NCBI GenBank assembly: GCA_030704615.1
Contig: CM060731.1
Coordinates: 51,336,001-51,400,000 of the forward strand
Direction: 5' to 3'
Length of the DNA: 64,000 nt
Source: Takakia lepidozioides
Taxonomy: Eukaryota; Streptophyta; Takakiopsida; Takakiales; Takakiaceae
The position numbers and the translations under genes are program-made. Under the pieces are notes generated by a model, which had not been told where the DNA came from, ran no database searches, and worked only from the letters and a program-made list of their open reading frames with translations. Of this stretch, positions 19,903 through 36,152 are shown piece after piece. Positions within the stretch are counted from its first letter, which is position 1, and the number at the start of each line of letters is the position of its first letter.

Positions 19903-22900
19903 ATGGCTGTTACATCATCAACTGCTTCTGCCTTTCTGGCGTCTTCGTTCATCTTTGTGCACCGACCTTCACGGACCTTAAGGTATGTGCATCAATTGAC
20001 ACGATTGCTTGCGCTTATTCTTCTATTTGATTTGATGTACAAACTAACTTGTGTTTCGACGCTCCAAAGTTGATCAAGTAAGTATCTGCGGAAACCTCCA
20101 GCTTCAGTTGTGTGTATCACATTGGAAGGAATGGCCAGCGAAACTGAAGAATATTGTTCTGACGTACATTTGAACTGTCGAGATTTAAACCGGCTCCCCA
20201 GATGCACAACTATATCATCCCTGTCTCCAGGTACCTTCGGGATTAATCCATGTGATTTCCACAAAGAGAGCTTTTAAGAGACTGTAGAGATCTCGCTTCA
20301 GTTCCGAGGCAAGAGGGCGAAGCGAGCTACACTTGATATCATTAAGTCATTGGGACTGGTCTGCAGACAAGGTGTTCGACATTGGGAGTGCAATGTCATT
20401 CTGTATAGATTTTGATTGGCTTAAATGTTGTAAAACACTACTCCTTAGAAATGCACTCGCATGACGGTGTGTAGCATTGAGGTCAGGTGTTTTCTGCTGA
20501 AGTTTGCACACTGAACTTTGATGCACATGGACTACTTTTTTCTTACTGATTCAGCATTTTTTCCCTCGTTCATCTGGCGAGGTGCACATTTGGCAGCTCG
20601 TGTGGTGTGGTGATACTGGGGAGAGGGAGGGAGGGCTTGAGGGGATTTTGCATTTTGGAAGGCGGTATGTTTGTGACACGTAGCAATGACTTACAAGCGT
20701 TACCCTGCTCACTCAGGATTCCAACATGTAGCTATGGTCAATGTCTGTGTGGTCTGCCAGTTATCTTTTAACTTTTTGAAGATGAATGTTCCAGAGTTGA
20801 GCAATGTAGTGGGAGGAAGATTGGTGCTGGAGTACGGTGCTCTCTCAACCTGCCATCTATGGTAGTGAGCGCAATGGATAATATACAGGCTGCTGCTGTG
20901 GTATCCATGGCTGCTATGCTGCTTATGGCCCCTGGCAGTCAGGTGACCCCGTTGATTCCAGCAACTCTTTTGTGTTCTTAAGCAGCTTAGGTCAACCTCA
21001 TTGAGTTCAGAGGCATATAATTACCAGATTTAACAAGGGAACTAACGGGGTTGACTTTTTTACATGAAAGTCACACAGTTCTCAAATGGCTTTTGGTTCT
21101 TCCCGAGAGGTCAGACATATTACTGTGGTATTGGAGGCATGGACCGTTTACAAAATTCTTATTTCCTAAAGACAAGTCGTTCCTGCGATATTGCCTCATT
21201 TGCTGGTGGTTCCACAAACTGTGGACGAGAGCAGGCCCTCCCCTTTTACCTTGGTAGTTTTCAAAAGGGTGCAGCTCATGGACTTGGTAAACTGAAGGCT
21301 CAAACAAAAATAAGTGGAGGTTATAGCAGGGTATTGAGGGATGTTGATAAGTACCCAGGACAAGCCCACTTTTTAGCTGGTCCAAGAAAATTAGAAACTG
21401 TTGAGATTTTCAAATGAGTAGCTACGATGATGATGTCCCACAGGTGGCCCTTGCAGAGGTGCAACCATTGCCTGAGAACATGTGTGAGCTTGCAGCAGTT
21501 CCAGATACAAGCACTGTCCTTAAATTGGATTCGTCATCTGAGACTGGGTCAGAGGAAGGTGGGCCACCTGCAATGACAGCGGGCATGACAATGAGAAACT
21601 TTGATCCAATACGGTACTCAGGCCGTTGGTTTGAGGTCGCCTCCTTGAAGCAAGGGTTTGCTGGACAGGGCCAAGAGGATTGCCATTGTACTCAGGTATC
21701 GTGAAGGGCATGTGTGTGTATAGTCTTGCTTCTATCTCTGTTACTCTAGTGTTTATTGAATGCTTAAGAAACACAAGGCATACTTCGTGTTAGTTTCTGC
21801 AGCGGTTAAAGGTTGTTGTTGCCAATAGTAGGGCATTCTCTAGCTAAGATATGCATTAGAACCTGCAGTAGTTCACCTCTATGTGGCATGCGATGTTGCA
21901 GGGTGTATACTCATATGACGAAACAAAACAGGCAATTCAGGTTAGCCTCTTCTATTTCAATCAACAATGTGCAGGAATTTGTGCTGAGTGTTTAGTAAAT
22001 CTCCTGAGATCAGTTGGCACTCCCAGATCGGTGCCGACAGGTTGGCTGGCCCATGCACAATGGGTCATCCACGTTTCAGGCTCCACTCACCAACCAGGGA
22101 CTGTTTTTGTAGAATCCCCTGAGGCCCTCAGTTCATGGGCGCTGGAGCTGGCGACTTTACAGTGTAAATGCATTGGTTGTTTCAAAATGATTCTTTAAAG
22201 TTCATGCTGAAGTATTAGTTATATCAGATCGGAATAGCTTATTAGTTGAGTGCAACTTTACAGTGTAAATGAATTGGTTGTTTCAAAATGATTCTTTAAA
22301 GTTCATGCTGAAGTATTAGTTATATCAGATCGGAATAGCTTATTAGTTGAGTGCAAATGTTCATATGCAGGCCCATGGTCGTGCTATAACCATTTCTAAG
22401 GACTGTAGTTCGTGCAACAGGTGGACACATTCTGTGTGCACGGGAGCCCCACAGGTTACATCACAGGCATACGTGGCAGAGTGCAGTGTGTCACAGACGC
22501 AGAGCTCGTGAGGTTGAAGATTAGTGATTTCGAGAGAATGCAAATGATACGACAAAAGTGCTACTTGCGTTTTCCTAACCTTCCCTTCATTCCCCGGCAA
22601 CCCTACAATGTGATCGCAACTGACTATGACACCTACGCCCTTGTGTCAGGGGCCAAGGATGCTAGCTTCATTCAGGTGCAGCTTTGAATCACCGCTCTTC
22701 CCTTAAGGGGGAAACATATAAAGAGTAGTCCAATGACACAGGCTCCTCACTTCTTTTTAAAGACACTAAATATATACGGATATGTGCTTGCAACTGCTCT
22801 CCAAGATGGATATGTTTTGGCAAGTTGTGTATTGCTTGTTCCATTGAGAAGACTTTCTGATAGGAGTGGGTGACACAGATCTATTCTCGAACACCAAATC

Positions 22901-23166
22901 CAGGGCCTGAATTTATTGAGAAGCACAAGACATTCCTTGGCACACTGGGATACGATGCGGAGGATATAAAGGATACACCCCAAGACTGTGAAGGGACATC
23001 GACGGCCGACTTGAATCGCATGATGTCCATGCCAGGCATGGAGGGGGCAATGACCAATACGTTCCCCGCCCTTGAGCTTTCGAAGGCTGTGCAGTTTGAC
23101 CCCTTCACAAGTGCATTTCAGACGCTCCGAAAGCTTGTTGAGCTGTACCTGCCAAAGTTCAAGTAG
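19903..23166 (+). CDS. LCNP: Chloroplastic lipocalin (LCNP)
   Basis: Exons: 19903-19982, 20795-20942, 21444-21695, 21902-21940, 22421-22675, 22879-23166, giving 353 aa in one frame with GT-AG introns. The N-terminus (MAVTSSTASAFLASSFIFVH) is Ser/Thr/Ala-rich like a transit peptide. A hydrophobic Ala/Met run ('VVSMAAMLLMAPGSQ', end of exon 2) fits a thylakoid-lumen signal. The lipocalin GxW motif ('RYSGRWFEVASLK') is near residue 135, followed by 'FAGQGQEDCHCTQ', 'VDTFCVHGSP', 'YNVIATDYDTYALVSGA', 'YSRTPNPGPEF' and 'AVQFDPFTS'. All are near-identical to plant chloroplastic lipocalin as I recall it. In Arabidopsis this lumenal protein is needed for sustained (qH) photoprotective quenching and protects against lipid peroxidation. 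It converges on ORC1. Confidence 0.93.
22154..22356. repeat. 101-bp tandem duplication in LCNP intron 4
   Basis: Two adjacent copies with a period of 101 bases, beginning 'actttacagtgtaaatg' at 22154 and 22255, and differing at only one or two positions. The duplication lies between exons 4 and 5 of LCNP and leaves both splice sites intact. The near identity points to recent origin. Confidence 0.9.
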
Positions 23167-24734
23167 TTTTGTATGCACCATCCAAACGCACCCCCACGTG
23201 GCTTTGCCACTTTGTGTGTGGGGGCAGTTAGAAAAGGGACGTGCTGTCTCTGGATCACAATTTTTCTGAATGCAGGCAGTGGACTGGTGATCTTCAAGCT
23301 TCTGGCAGTGAATGACATGGAAGTTGGAGTTGTTGGCTGTTTAGTTGAGGTTCCTGCGAATCTTTTGAAAAAATGTTTGGTCTCTTCCCGATGATAATCA
23401 CGCTCACAATGCACACAACTGCAGGTTATGATAATGATTTTGTTGCGTCGGACAAAAATTGAGAGACGAAAGGCTATTGGTTTTGGGTGGACTTTCAGGC
23501 ATCTCCATTGATAGTCACCAGGGCACTTTGCAGGTTAGAAATCTGCAGGCTGAAATAACGCTGTGCACACTAGTTAGTTCTTATTCTTTTGTTTGTTTCC
23601 ATGTTGGCTGTAGTTGCGTGACAGGCTCTGTGAATAGGCTGGATGGCACAGCAACATGCTTGCAAGGCTGGATGCATGTATCTGCCAGTCTCATCCTCAG
23701 ACAGGACACTATACACCATGTCTCTACCTGGTGGAAACATATTGTATCTTGTATTGACCATTGGAGACTGAACCGTATAGTGGGGATTTGATATTAGGGC
23801 AGTGACACCACAGACAAACCCTAACTGTGATCTTGCAGGTAACGTCAACGGCTCATATGATAGCTCATCCTCCTTACAAGTGGGACATTTCAAGAGCCAC
23901 ACCACACACATGTTATTGACATCATACAGGACTGAGCGAATTTCCAACTTTGGCAAGCTCACTATGCTATGGCTGGAGGGAAACACCAGGGAGCGGCTAA
24001 TCACACTTGTGTATCAAGCAAGCTTATTTTTACATGGCGTTGTCTCAGCCCCCTAGAACATTTACTTGCATTTATTGATAAGATGAAAAATTAAACAATC
24101 TGGAAGAATGGATCATGAGGGATACATTTGTGTGCATGTGGACTGGTTTAAGGAGTTCAAAGACGGCCTACCACTCATGTAGGCGTGATGTCACTCGTTA
24201 TAGCCAACCTAGCTATAAAGAAGGGTTTTGCTAAGTCTAGCGCACATCTAATGTGAGGGTACTTAAAGTGTGAGTACATGGGGACTTTGGACGACATAGC
24301 CTCGTATGGCTGGTAGGTGTCCACCTTCCAAACTGAAGGTGGCAAGTGGCAACCCTTTGGGTGACCATAAGTTCTGAAGGAGTCAACCTTCCTTCTTGTC
24401 TCAATGGGCTGCTAAGTTTAGCCCTTCCCCAGTAGCTTTCTAAAAATTATAGGTTTTTTTTGGTGAGGGTCTTCTATCAATGGGATTGTCTTTATGCAGC
24501 AAAATGAGTCTGGAGAAGAGAGAAAAGTGAGGATGAGAGGGAGTAAATCCTCCTTCCGCAATAGCCTTCCAAAAATGACCAGTCTGGATTTGCTGTCTGA
24601 GTCATACTTGAGATGAGCTATAGACACGACTATGAGAGAACCCATTCTAGTGGCAAGGCACTGTGTATTGGCATACCAGTTTCGTAGGTATGTGGACTGT
24701 TCTTAAGCCAAAAGTGGCAAACTGTTGAAGTTCA
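23167..24734. other. Intergenic region between convergent LCNP and ORC1
   Basis: About 1.6 kb without a supportable gene. It holds the 3' flanks of both genes. No repeat or ORF stands out. Confidence 0.6.
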
Positions 24735-27700
24735 TTACAGGTATTTGGCAAGCCACGGTAGCTCCTTGTCCTCCTTCAATGCAAACGAGACATCATCACT
24801 GCACTCACATTATCACCGGGGAAGAGGTCAGAGGAGACAGATAGAACCACATCAATCCAGATCAGACAGGCAAGCTTTGTAGTTTGAGATGTGCTTCTAC
24901 ATTATTATGCAGATAATATACAAGACAGAATAATGAGGGCCGAACCAAGGGAAGTTAAGTTGCAGCTTTTGAAGGCGATGACGAGCCCCTGGTTCACACA
25001 GTAGCAGTCGACATGCTCCAAGCCTACACCTGCATGACAAGCAGAAAAACTTGTCTCACTAAAGATTTCAAGATCAAATGGACAATTCATAGGTTGACAG
25101 TCAAACTTCACTGGTCAGCCTGAAAGCAACTGCTTGTGATCAAACTTCATGTTGACCTAAAGCACTCTCAGGATATGTCATTGCATAAGTGCATTGCTAG
25201 CTGAGACAGATCTACTGCAGTTGGGTGCAAGGCCAGGAGGTTGCAGTATGTCTAACAAACTAGTGAGCACATTCTCTATTGATGTATATATGTAGGTATT
25301 TCATTAGACAACTGTGGAGCTGTTTCACAGAAACAGAAATGCATTTCAGTAGTACCCGATAGCAAGAAGGGTGTCCCAATCAGGGCACTGCTCCCCATGG
25401 CTTGCACACATCCGTATACATGCACCCACTACCTGGTCACACGTTTGCGAGTCCAAGTCAACAACGGCAATTAGACAGCCAAGCTATGTTGTTCTAATTG
25501 CAAAAGGAAAGATTGCAAAAGGACCTTTTGAGCCTTGCCTTGCACAAGATGCACTTGCCTTTAAAAGAAGGCTTTAATATGGCAGTATGTGGAGCTACAG
25601 GTCCAGGGACAATGGGGTTACCTCATGTATCACAAAAAAAGGAAACAATAATCATGAGTGTCTCTTAACTTTTCTCTCAAATATGCCAGATCCATGGCAA
25701 CATGGTTAATGAAAGGAGTCTACAGAACAACCTCTCCAGACAGCCAACTGTCCTTGGATGTAGTGAATAGAATTTCACTGCAAACTAAAGGTATGAGTGA
25801 GTAACTGCAGTTAGAGCACAGCAAGCAACTGCCTTTTCAAAAGTAAGCCAGTCCTTATGCGTCCTTTGGCAGTAATATAATATGCTAAAGGCTTTACCTT
25901 TTCAAATGTGGTCTCAGCCATTGTGGTGCGATGCTGCTCAATGACCATAGACACCAGAAAGATCTTGGCCTGCTTTGCACATCTCTTCATCATCTGCAAA
26001 TGATGAGTACCTAATTCCATCAGACACTATGCACGGAGACTTGGACTCACAAGGTTTTGGCAAGTTTAGGGTTGCACCTGAAGACATTCATGATCATACA
26101 GTACAGGAACCTTTGCTCCTCCTGCGCTGCATGTAATTTCAAGCTCCTGTGTCTTTATAACTAGAGAAGCTGGACATGAACAGCAAAACAGGATGTTGGC
26201 AAACACCTGCCTGAATATGTGGGGCTTGGAACATTTCGGTAATAGCAGCCTCTATGTCAGCCATGCCTATCAGCTTGCCCAGCCCTGCTTCATCCACTAA
26301 CCCACTAGTCAGTCAAGAAGGGAGAAAACTGTGCTTGCTAAATCAATGCAAACATTCTTTGGAAGTGTCCAATCAATGTACTAATTTATCCTTCAGAGGA
26401 CAAGGGGTTCAAACCAGAGATGTAGGCATATTGAGGTAACATTGAGCCAAACAAAGAACCTGGAGAAGCTTGTGGAGGATCCATCGGAGGGGCTACGGGT
26501 ACATTTGGGGATGTAATGGCCCGGGCCAGGCATGAAACAGAGGATAGCATGCGCAATTCAGTGATTTCAGCAGCACGCCTACAGAGCTCCAATGCTCGGC
26601 GTGCGTCACCAGATACAGCTGCCACCTGGACAGGACATTTCTTTATTCGTGAGTCGCTTCAACTCTATCTTAACGGGACCTCTCAATTTGGATATCCAAC
26701 AACCAAGTACTTGCATCTGTTGACTTCATTCCGATTCTGAACGTGTGGCCCCATGGTCTCTTGGTTTGTCTTTCTATCTGCTATTGATCTTTCCCGCTCA
26801 AACTGGGCGCGGGGTCAATGGCCACAAGGCTACGGCAAACAACGTCTTATGAGTACAATCTCTATCTGCTATTGATCAAAATTTGAAATTGCACACATGG
26901 AATGGAACAAGGAAAGACCTTGCGGGAAGCAAACTCAATAGCCTGCTTGTCAAAGGCTGGGATGCCCTTGAGACGTGTTGCCAGAATTTGTTGCAGCTGC
27001 GAGTAGGAGTAGGGCCCAAAGGAAATTCGGTGAAGTCCCAGGCGACTTGCAATCCGTGGCAGCAGTCGCTCTGGCAAGTCCATTGTATTGGCAATCCCTG
27101 TGTTTATCGACCATCCGGCTCTCAGGATATTTGTTTGTATGTTGAATCATCCATCTGTGCTATGTACAGGGAACTTCAGTTCGATAGTGTAACATTAACT
27201 AGTTTCACTATCAAAACGGAGCGAGAAGAAATTTGGCACCTGGCCCGAGGCGTAGGATTTTCCCTCTTGTGTGGATAGGAGTATGCATTGATTCAGGCAG
27301 TCAGGGAAATGTAGATGCATCCACATGGTGATCAGCACTTCCAGCCAATGCCCTCAGAAGGCAGACATATGGCCTCAACAGATGAAAGACAGCTTATCTA
27401 AAAGCAAAGTAAATTGAGAAAGGAAGGAGCTCCTTACCAATGACAATCACTCGGGAATTTGCACGGGTGGGCCAGTCAAAGAGGTTGTAAAGTACCTGCA
27501 ATTCCACAGCACATTCAGACCCCTAATAGAGCCGAGAAAGGTATCACAGTTTAGCTGTTATGGAACAATGGCCACAACTTCTGTCAAATGGATCACAATC
27601 ACATAGGTGCACTTGAAACAGGCACACAGCAGTCTAGTTAGACAATATATTTAAAGAGCAGGAGGAAGTACCGATTGATTGCGGGTCACCAGGAGGTCCA

Positions 27701-30700
27701 GTTCATCGACTAGGAGAACACAGGGGTGGGCATGGACACCCTTCAGAGGCTTGGCCTCAGAAAACCGGGCATCCAGGAGCTGCAAAGCTCGTCGCCATCC
27801 AACATGCTGTCCTGTCAATGCCTCATGGAGCACCTGCCCAAGCATATCAAGATATGTCTTGTGATCAAGTTGTTTATCTTTGGCCGCTATTTCTGGTTCT
27901 CAATCAAATCCAGGCCAAGGATTTATTGCACTAGGCAAGAGCAAGGAATCTCCCTTCCTTTTATCTCTCTTTCCCGTGGATTTTCATGGATGTTAAAAGG
28001 TTCCTTTATTTTTTTGATTCTTTCTTCCTTCGTCCAGGTTACACACTTTGCAGGCACAGAGAACTTACAGTGTAGGTGTGCTCGGGGGAAGGCAGGCGGA
28101 GACCATTGATCTCCACAAACCGGTAGGGTGGAAGTTCGCCCTTGTCAACTTTGGCTCTCAAATCTTTCATGACCTCTAGCACTGTTGCAGTCTGCTCATA
28201 TGACAACCACAGCAGCACTCAATAACTATTCAGCATACCAACAAATGAATTGTTGTGCCAGCCATAGATGTGGATATGAGTTCACCAACCACTGACTGTT
28301 TAAAGTTAAAGATAATACGAACCTTGCCGGTACCAGGTACACCACTTATATAGAGGCAACGCCCTAAGCATTGCTCCCCAGCTGCTACAGCATCCTTCAC
28401 AAATGCCTCAATCTCCTTTCTCTCCCTGCAGCCCACCAGTTCCCTGACTGAAAACGAAGACATCTTGAGCCACAATCAGGTCTACCTAAGCTAGCTTATA
28501 TCTACTCCTGCTCGAGATTTCAAAACAAAGTGACATTGCACAGTGGAGTCAAGTGGTGACATGCAATTACACAAGACCAAGGACTGGAAGAAAACATACT
28601 CGTCTCGGCAGGGCAAGGATGCTGGAGCAGCGGAAAGCATGAGAGCAGCTTTGGCTTTCTCAAGGTCAGTCAGGGGTCGCTTTCGAGAACTTGCAGGAGC
28701 ACATTTTGCCCCCACACCTTCAATACGACCAGGATGGCTCTGACGTGCATTCTGCAGGAGAGTGTTGAGGTATGACCAAGTCAATGAGAGAACCCAGCAA
28801 GCGACCATAGGTACCAAAGAACCAGGACAACATCCACAGTATCTGAGAGAAAAGATATAGCCACCAACTTGATATCATGTCATCTCTTTTATCAAGCTAA
28901 CAACATCCACCTCATGCTTTCAGGATGAGATTTCAACAGGCCTCTTGAATCAGTACTGTTTAGTTATAGTTCTAAACCAACCGCAGCAGAAGTAGCCCCC
29001 TTCCGACGTCGTCGTGACTGTAATTTACTTGGCTGCCTGCTCCTCCGACCTCCATGGGCAGTATCCTCATACAAGTCCTCCTCCTCCTCCTTTCCTGTTG
29101 CATGAGGCCCTCGCGAAGGAACGAAGTTCTCATCATCGCTGTCATCCCTCTCGCTACCCTATATTGAAGAACTAGACATCAATTCCTCCAGCTAATCCAG
29201 CTAAAACTCCCAGTTTCATATGATCTAACTATAGAGCAACAACTCCACATATGCAAGGTAACCCAAACAGATATTGCTCCAGTGGAAGTTAAAATCTAAA
29301 CTAGCACAACATAGAGAGTGCAGTTTTAACAATGTGTTGTAGCCAGTCATCATGTGTGGCAGTGACAAACTGCCACACACTCCCCACCGACTTCATGAAC
29401 TTCCAACAGTGGGTGTAGATCATAAAAGAGTGCAACTGTCTCTCCATTCTCACTACGAATTGTTGATCCCATCCATTACTAAAGTTCGTGTCCAAAAGCA
29501 GCTACGTCAAAATCCACACCCTGTAGACATTATAGGCTACCCCTGCAGACTTAGAGAGTGTGACCAATTTACAAATCCTATTTTATCAGCCCCAAATGTC
29601 GAATAATTAACTCCTCAAAGCTGAGGTCGAATCAGCTTCTTGCTGCTTAAGAAGAAGACACTGAAAGCGGGTGCTTCACTTTAGAACGAAGCAAGGCAGC
29701 TTCGGCGTGGTAAGGTTTTTTACCTCCTAGTTCTCATGCCCACTCTTCAGTTCATGCTGGTCCAAGGCTGACCATCAGCATACCTGGATGATGGGTACCA
29801 AATTTAACTCTGGGATCCATTCTAGCTGGAATAGGTAGCTACATGGAACTACCCCAAGGAACCCAGGACCATCTAAGACCTAGCAGAATATTTTTGAGCA
29901 TGCCATACCACACCAGAAGAGAAATTTATGGCTTATGAAGATAGAAATTGGAGACATACATGGTCTGCTGCGAAGTCATCTGCAATGCGTTTAAATGTCT
30001 GATGTCTGAAACTGTACCGATGACCACATAGAAATACATCATCGCCCTCCTGGCTGGCTTTTAAATACTCACAAGGAGTCATAACATAGCAATGCCGGAT
30101 GATCGTATCCATCTGCAAGACCACAATTTTGTGTCAGTTTCATCCAGCATTTACCTCCTATCTGTTTAACATTCCCTTCTTGAAAATCAGCTGCTTTGAC
30201 TACCTTGAGCAGCTGATTTTCGAGACTTTGACTGCTTTGCTTTACCTACATACAACTCCAAAAATAAGTTCATTGACAGGATGCAGAATAAGACTTTTGA
30301 GCAATAAGCAACATCTACAGAGCCTAGAAGCTAGGTACAAGCCGAAAACAAGCTACTTGACAGAAGCAAGATTTGAGCTTGTACATGCAACAATCAACAT
30401 CTAGGGAGCTGTAACAAGAATGGAAATGCTGGGAGCAGTGAGACGAACCTCATTTTCATCTACCAAATCAGTGCAGAAAAGCTCGCGACGGGCATGCCAG
30501 GGTTGTCGTCCCTCTGCTGTTTCTTCTGGTAATGCCCACCAGCGCCCTTGGAACCAGTAAGTACCATCCTTTTGTCGCCATAGCCTGTATGGTTGTGTCA
30601 TGATAAAACTGATTCAGCTGAAGGAGATGTCTGCGCAGATGCGGATGCAGTTGCAGAGAGGAAGGGAAAGGGGTCCATGGATGAGTGAATTGGTGAATAG

Positions 30701-31499
30701 AAAAACTTGATGTAAGTACTGCATACCAAATATGAATGCACACACGCACACAAACACACCATCAAACCATACACCAGCTACCCAACCAAACAATGCAAGG
30801 CCTAGATTTCAAATTCCTTGCTGTACTTTTCTCACACAAGCAGGTGGCTTGCGTCCAAGGGGAAGGTGGTGGGGGAGAGGAAAGCTTTACTTCTCAATGC
30901 GGGCAGCCAATATATCTGCTGCCAGAAGCCGCTCTCGTGCTGTCCTACGCCTTCGCTTTCCTTGTGCTGGAGGCAACAGCTGCACAGAGCCTTGATTGGC
31001 CTTTAAGCTCTCAATGATGAAATAATGAGAGTAGATTCAGAAGTCCAGACATGCCTCCTTACAACGCTTGTTTTGAAACACATGTACAGACCAGTAAGGT
31101 ACCAACCAATGAGACTTGCGATAGTATTTCAATGTGGACCACAATTACCTGCCCTCCCTTGGTGAGAAGCTCACAGTTGAAGCAAATCCAATCGCCCTCC
31201 GGAACCTCAGTCAGGGGTGGTTCCAAGCAGCTGAGATGATACCCACCCAGGCAATCATTACACTCGATCATCACCTCCTTCCCAGTCTCACCGCATATCC
31301 TGCAATCTTCCATTTCTTCATCAGACTCGGATCCCATGCCTTCATCTTGAGACCCACCTGAGCTCAAGTGTTCCTTCCTTCCTTTGCGAACATACACGTC
31401 ATCGCCGACATTGAATTCAACGTCTCGAAATTCCACCCGTTTGAAGAACCGCCTTTGTTGTGCATCGTGCGCACCTTTTCTTCCTCTAGATTTCCTCAT
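24735..31499 (-). CDS. ORC1: Origin recognition complex subunit 1 (ORC1)
   Basis: Seventeen exons (minus, 5' to 3'): 31149-31499, 30891-30979, 30449-30584, 29960-30112, 28982-29158, 28600-28751, 28323-28443, 28069-28191, 27672-27833, 27438-27495, 26919-27097, 26415-26625, 26211-26266, 25898-25993, 25356-25432, 24946-25029, 24735-24798; 762 aa, phases all close. ORC1 is the ATPase subunit that helps mark replication origins. A plant-type BAH domain (about residues 18-230) is interrupted by a PHD finger ('[18 protein letters not shown]', about 66-109), a reader of histone H3. The AAA+ core has Walker A GVPGTGKT (about 387-394), Walker B LLVDELD (about 474-480) and sensor 2 '[13 protein letters not shown]'. 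The end '[15 protein letters not shown]' closes the winged-helix region. The ATG at 31499 is the first in frame after an upstream stop, so the leader is shorter than in Arabidopsis. An upstream exon cannot be excluded. Intron 13 uses a GC donor. Confidence 0.95.
26790..26860 (+). mobile_element. 71-bp LINE 3'-end insertion with 17-bp target-site duplication
   Basis: The insert 'cccgctcaaactgggcgcgg...cttatgagtacaatc' is the last ~70 bases of the LINE at 42.3-43.5 kb. It is flanked by an exact direct repeat 'tctatctgctattgatc' at 26773-26789 and 26861-26877. It lies in ORC1 intron 11, antisense to that gene, and does not touch a splice site. Perfect flanks show it is young. Confidence 0.92.
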
Positions 31500-32376
31500 C
31501 TTATCTCTCTTCCTCACAAAACTCCGACCCCTACCATTTGAGCATGTCCGGCCCACCACCTTCAATAGTCCTGCTCGTCATCTACGAGTGCGCCTGTAAA
31601 CAGCAAACAGAGAAAGAAAGAAAAAGATCTATTACCTCAGCGGGTAGAACATCAAAGAACCACACACAATAAAACAGTGGACCCGGCAGAAACCGAATAA
31701 CTACACCAACATAAGAAAGAAGGAAGCAGCACAGGAGAAGAAAGAGAGAAAAAAGAGAAGGCATACGAAAGAAACTTGGAGACACACGCACAGAGAGACT
31801 GACCCAGTTGAGAAGTGGGATTCGGGAAGAGAAGTCCCTGAGAAAAATAGGGAAGGAGCGCAGGGGAGCAAATCTCCCTCTCCGAACAGTGAAGAGCGGG
31901 AACTCTGAGTGGTCAAAACTATAAACTTAACCCTGCTGACTTCGAATACGACAAACTGGATGCAAGAGGAATTTGTCTGGCAAACAAATTGAAGTAATCA
32001 ACGCGGGTGGGTCCAGAGTCCAGAGTCCAACCCCATCCCTCAACCCGGATGGTACATAGCCTGACAGCATCACCATCGATTGTATTGGTACGTGCAAGGC
32101 AAACACTAAGTTAAACACCCTGCAAAACACGAAGATTGCTAGAGTTATAGCATGGCATTCAAAGACTCGAAATTCGGCCATTCCAGTGGCGCCCAGATTG
32201 GCCATTTGGGCGGGAGAGAAACAACCCTCTTTCTACGTGCCAGATTCTTATTAGAGAGGAAAGCAAGGACCCGATTGATCTCACCGAGGGGCACCTGCTG
32301 CAGCAATGCAGTGAGTGCCACGTAGTATAAAGCAGCAGAGTGTTTTTAGCCTCTCTCGGTTTGACAAGAAGCTGCG
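31500..32376. promoter_or_regulatory. Shared upstream region of divergent ORC1 and IDI
   Basis: 877 bases separate the two start codons. A TATA-like 'tataaa' at 32326-32331 lies about 46 bases before the IDI start. On the ORC1 side, 'gcgggaac' (31896-31903) and 'tttgggcggga' (32205-32215) resemble the E2F consensus TTTSSCGC or its complement. Plant ORC1 genes are known E2F targets. Binding here is inferred only. Confidence 0.4.

Positions 32377-36152
<3,776 letters not shown>

Noticed and set aside
24897-24945. In-frame stop at 24897-24899 as the natural end of ORC1
   Set aside because: Using the donor at 24945 and an acceptor before 24798 adds the conserved ending '[15 protein letters not shown]' in phase, matching plant ORC1.
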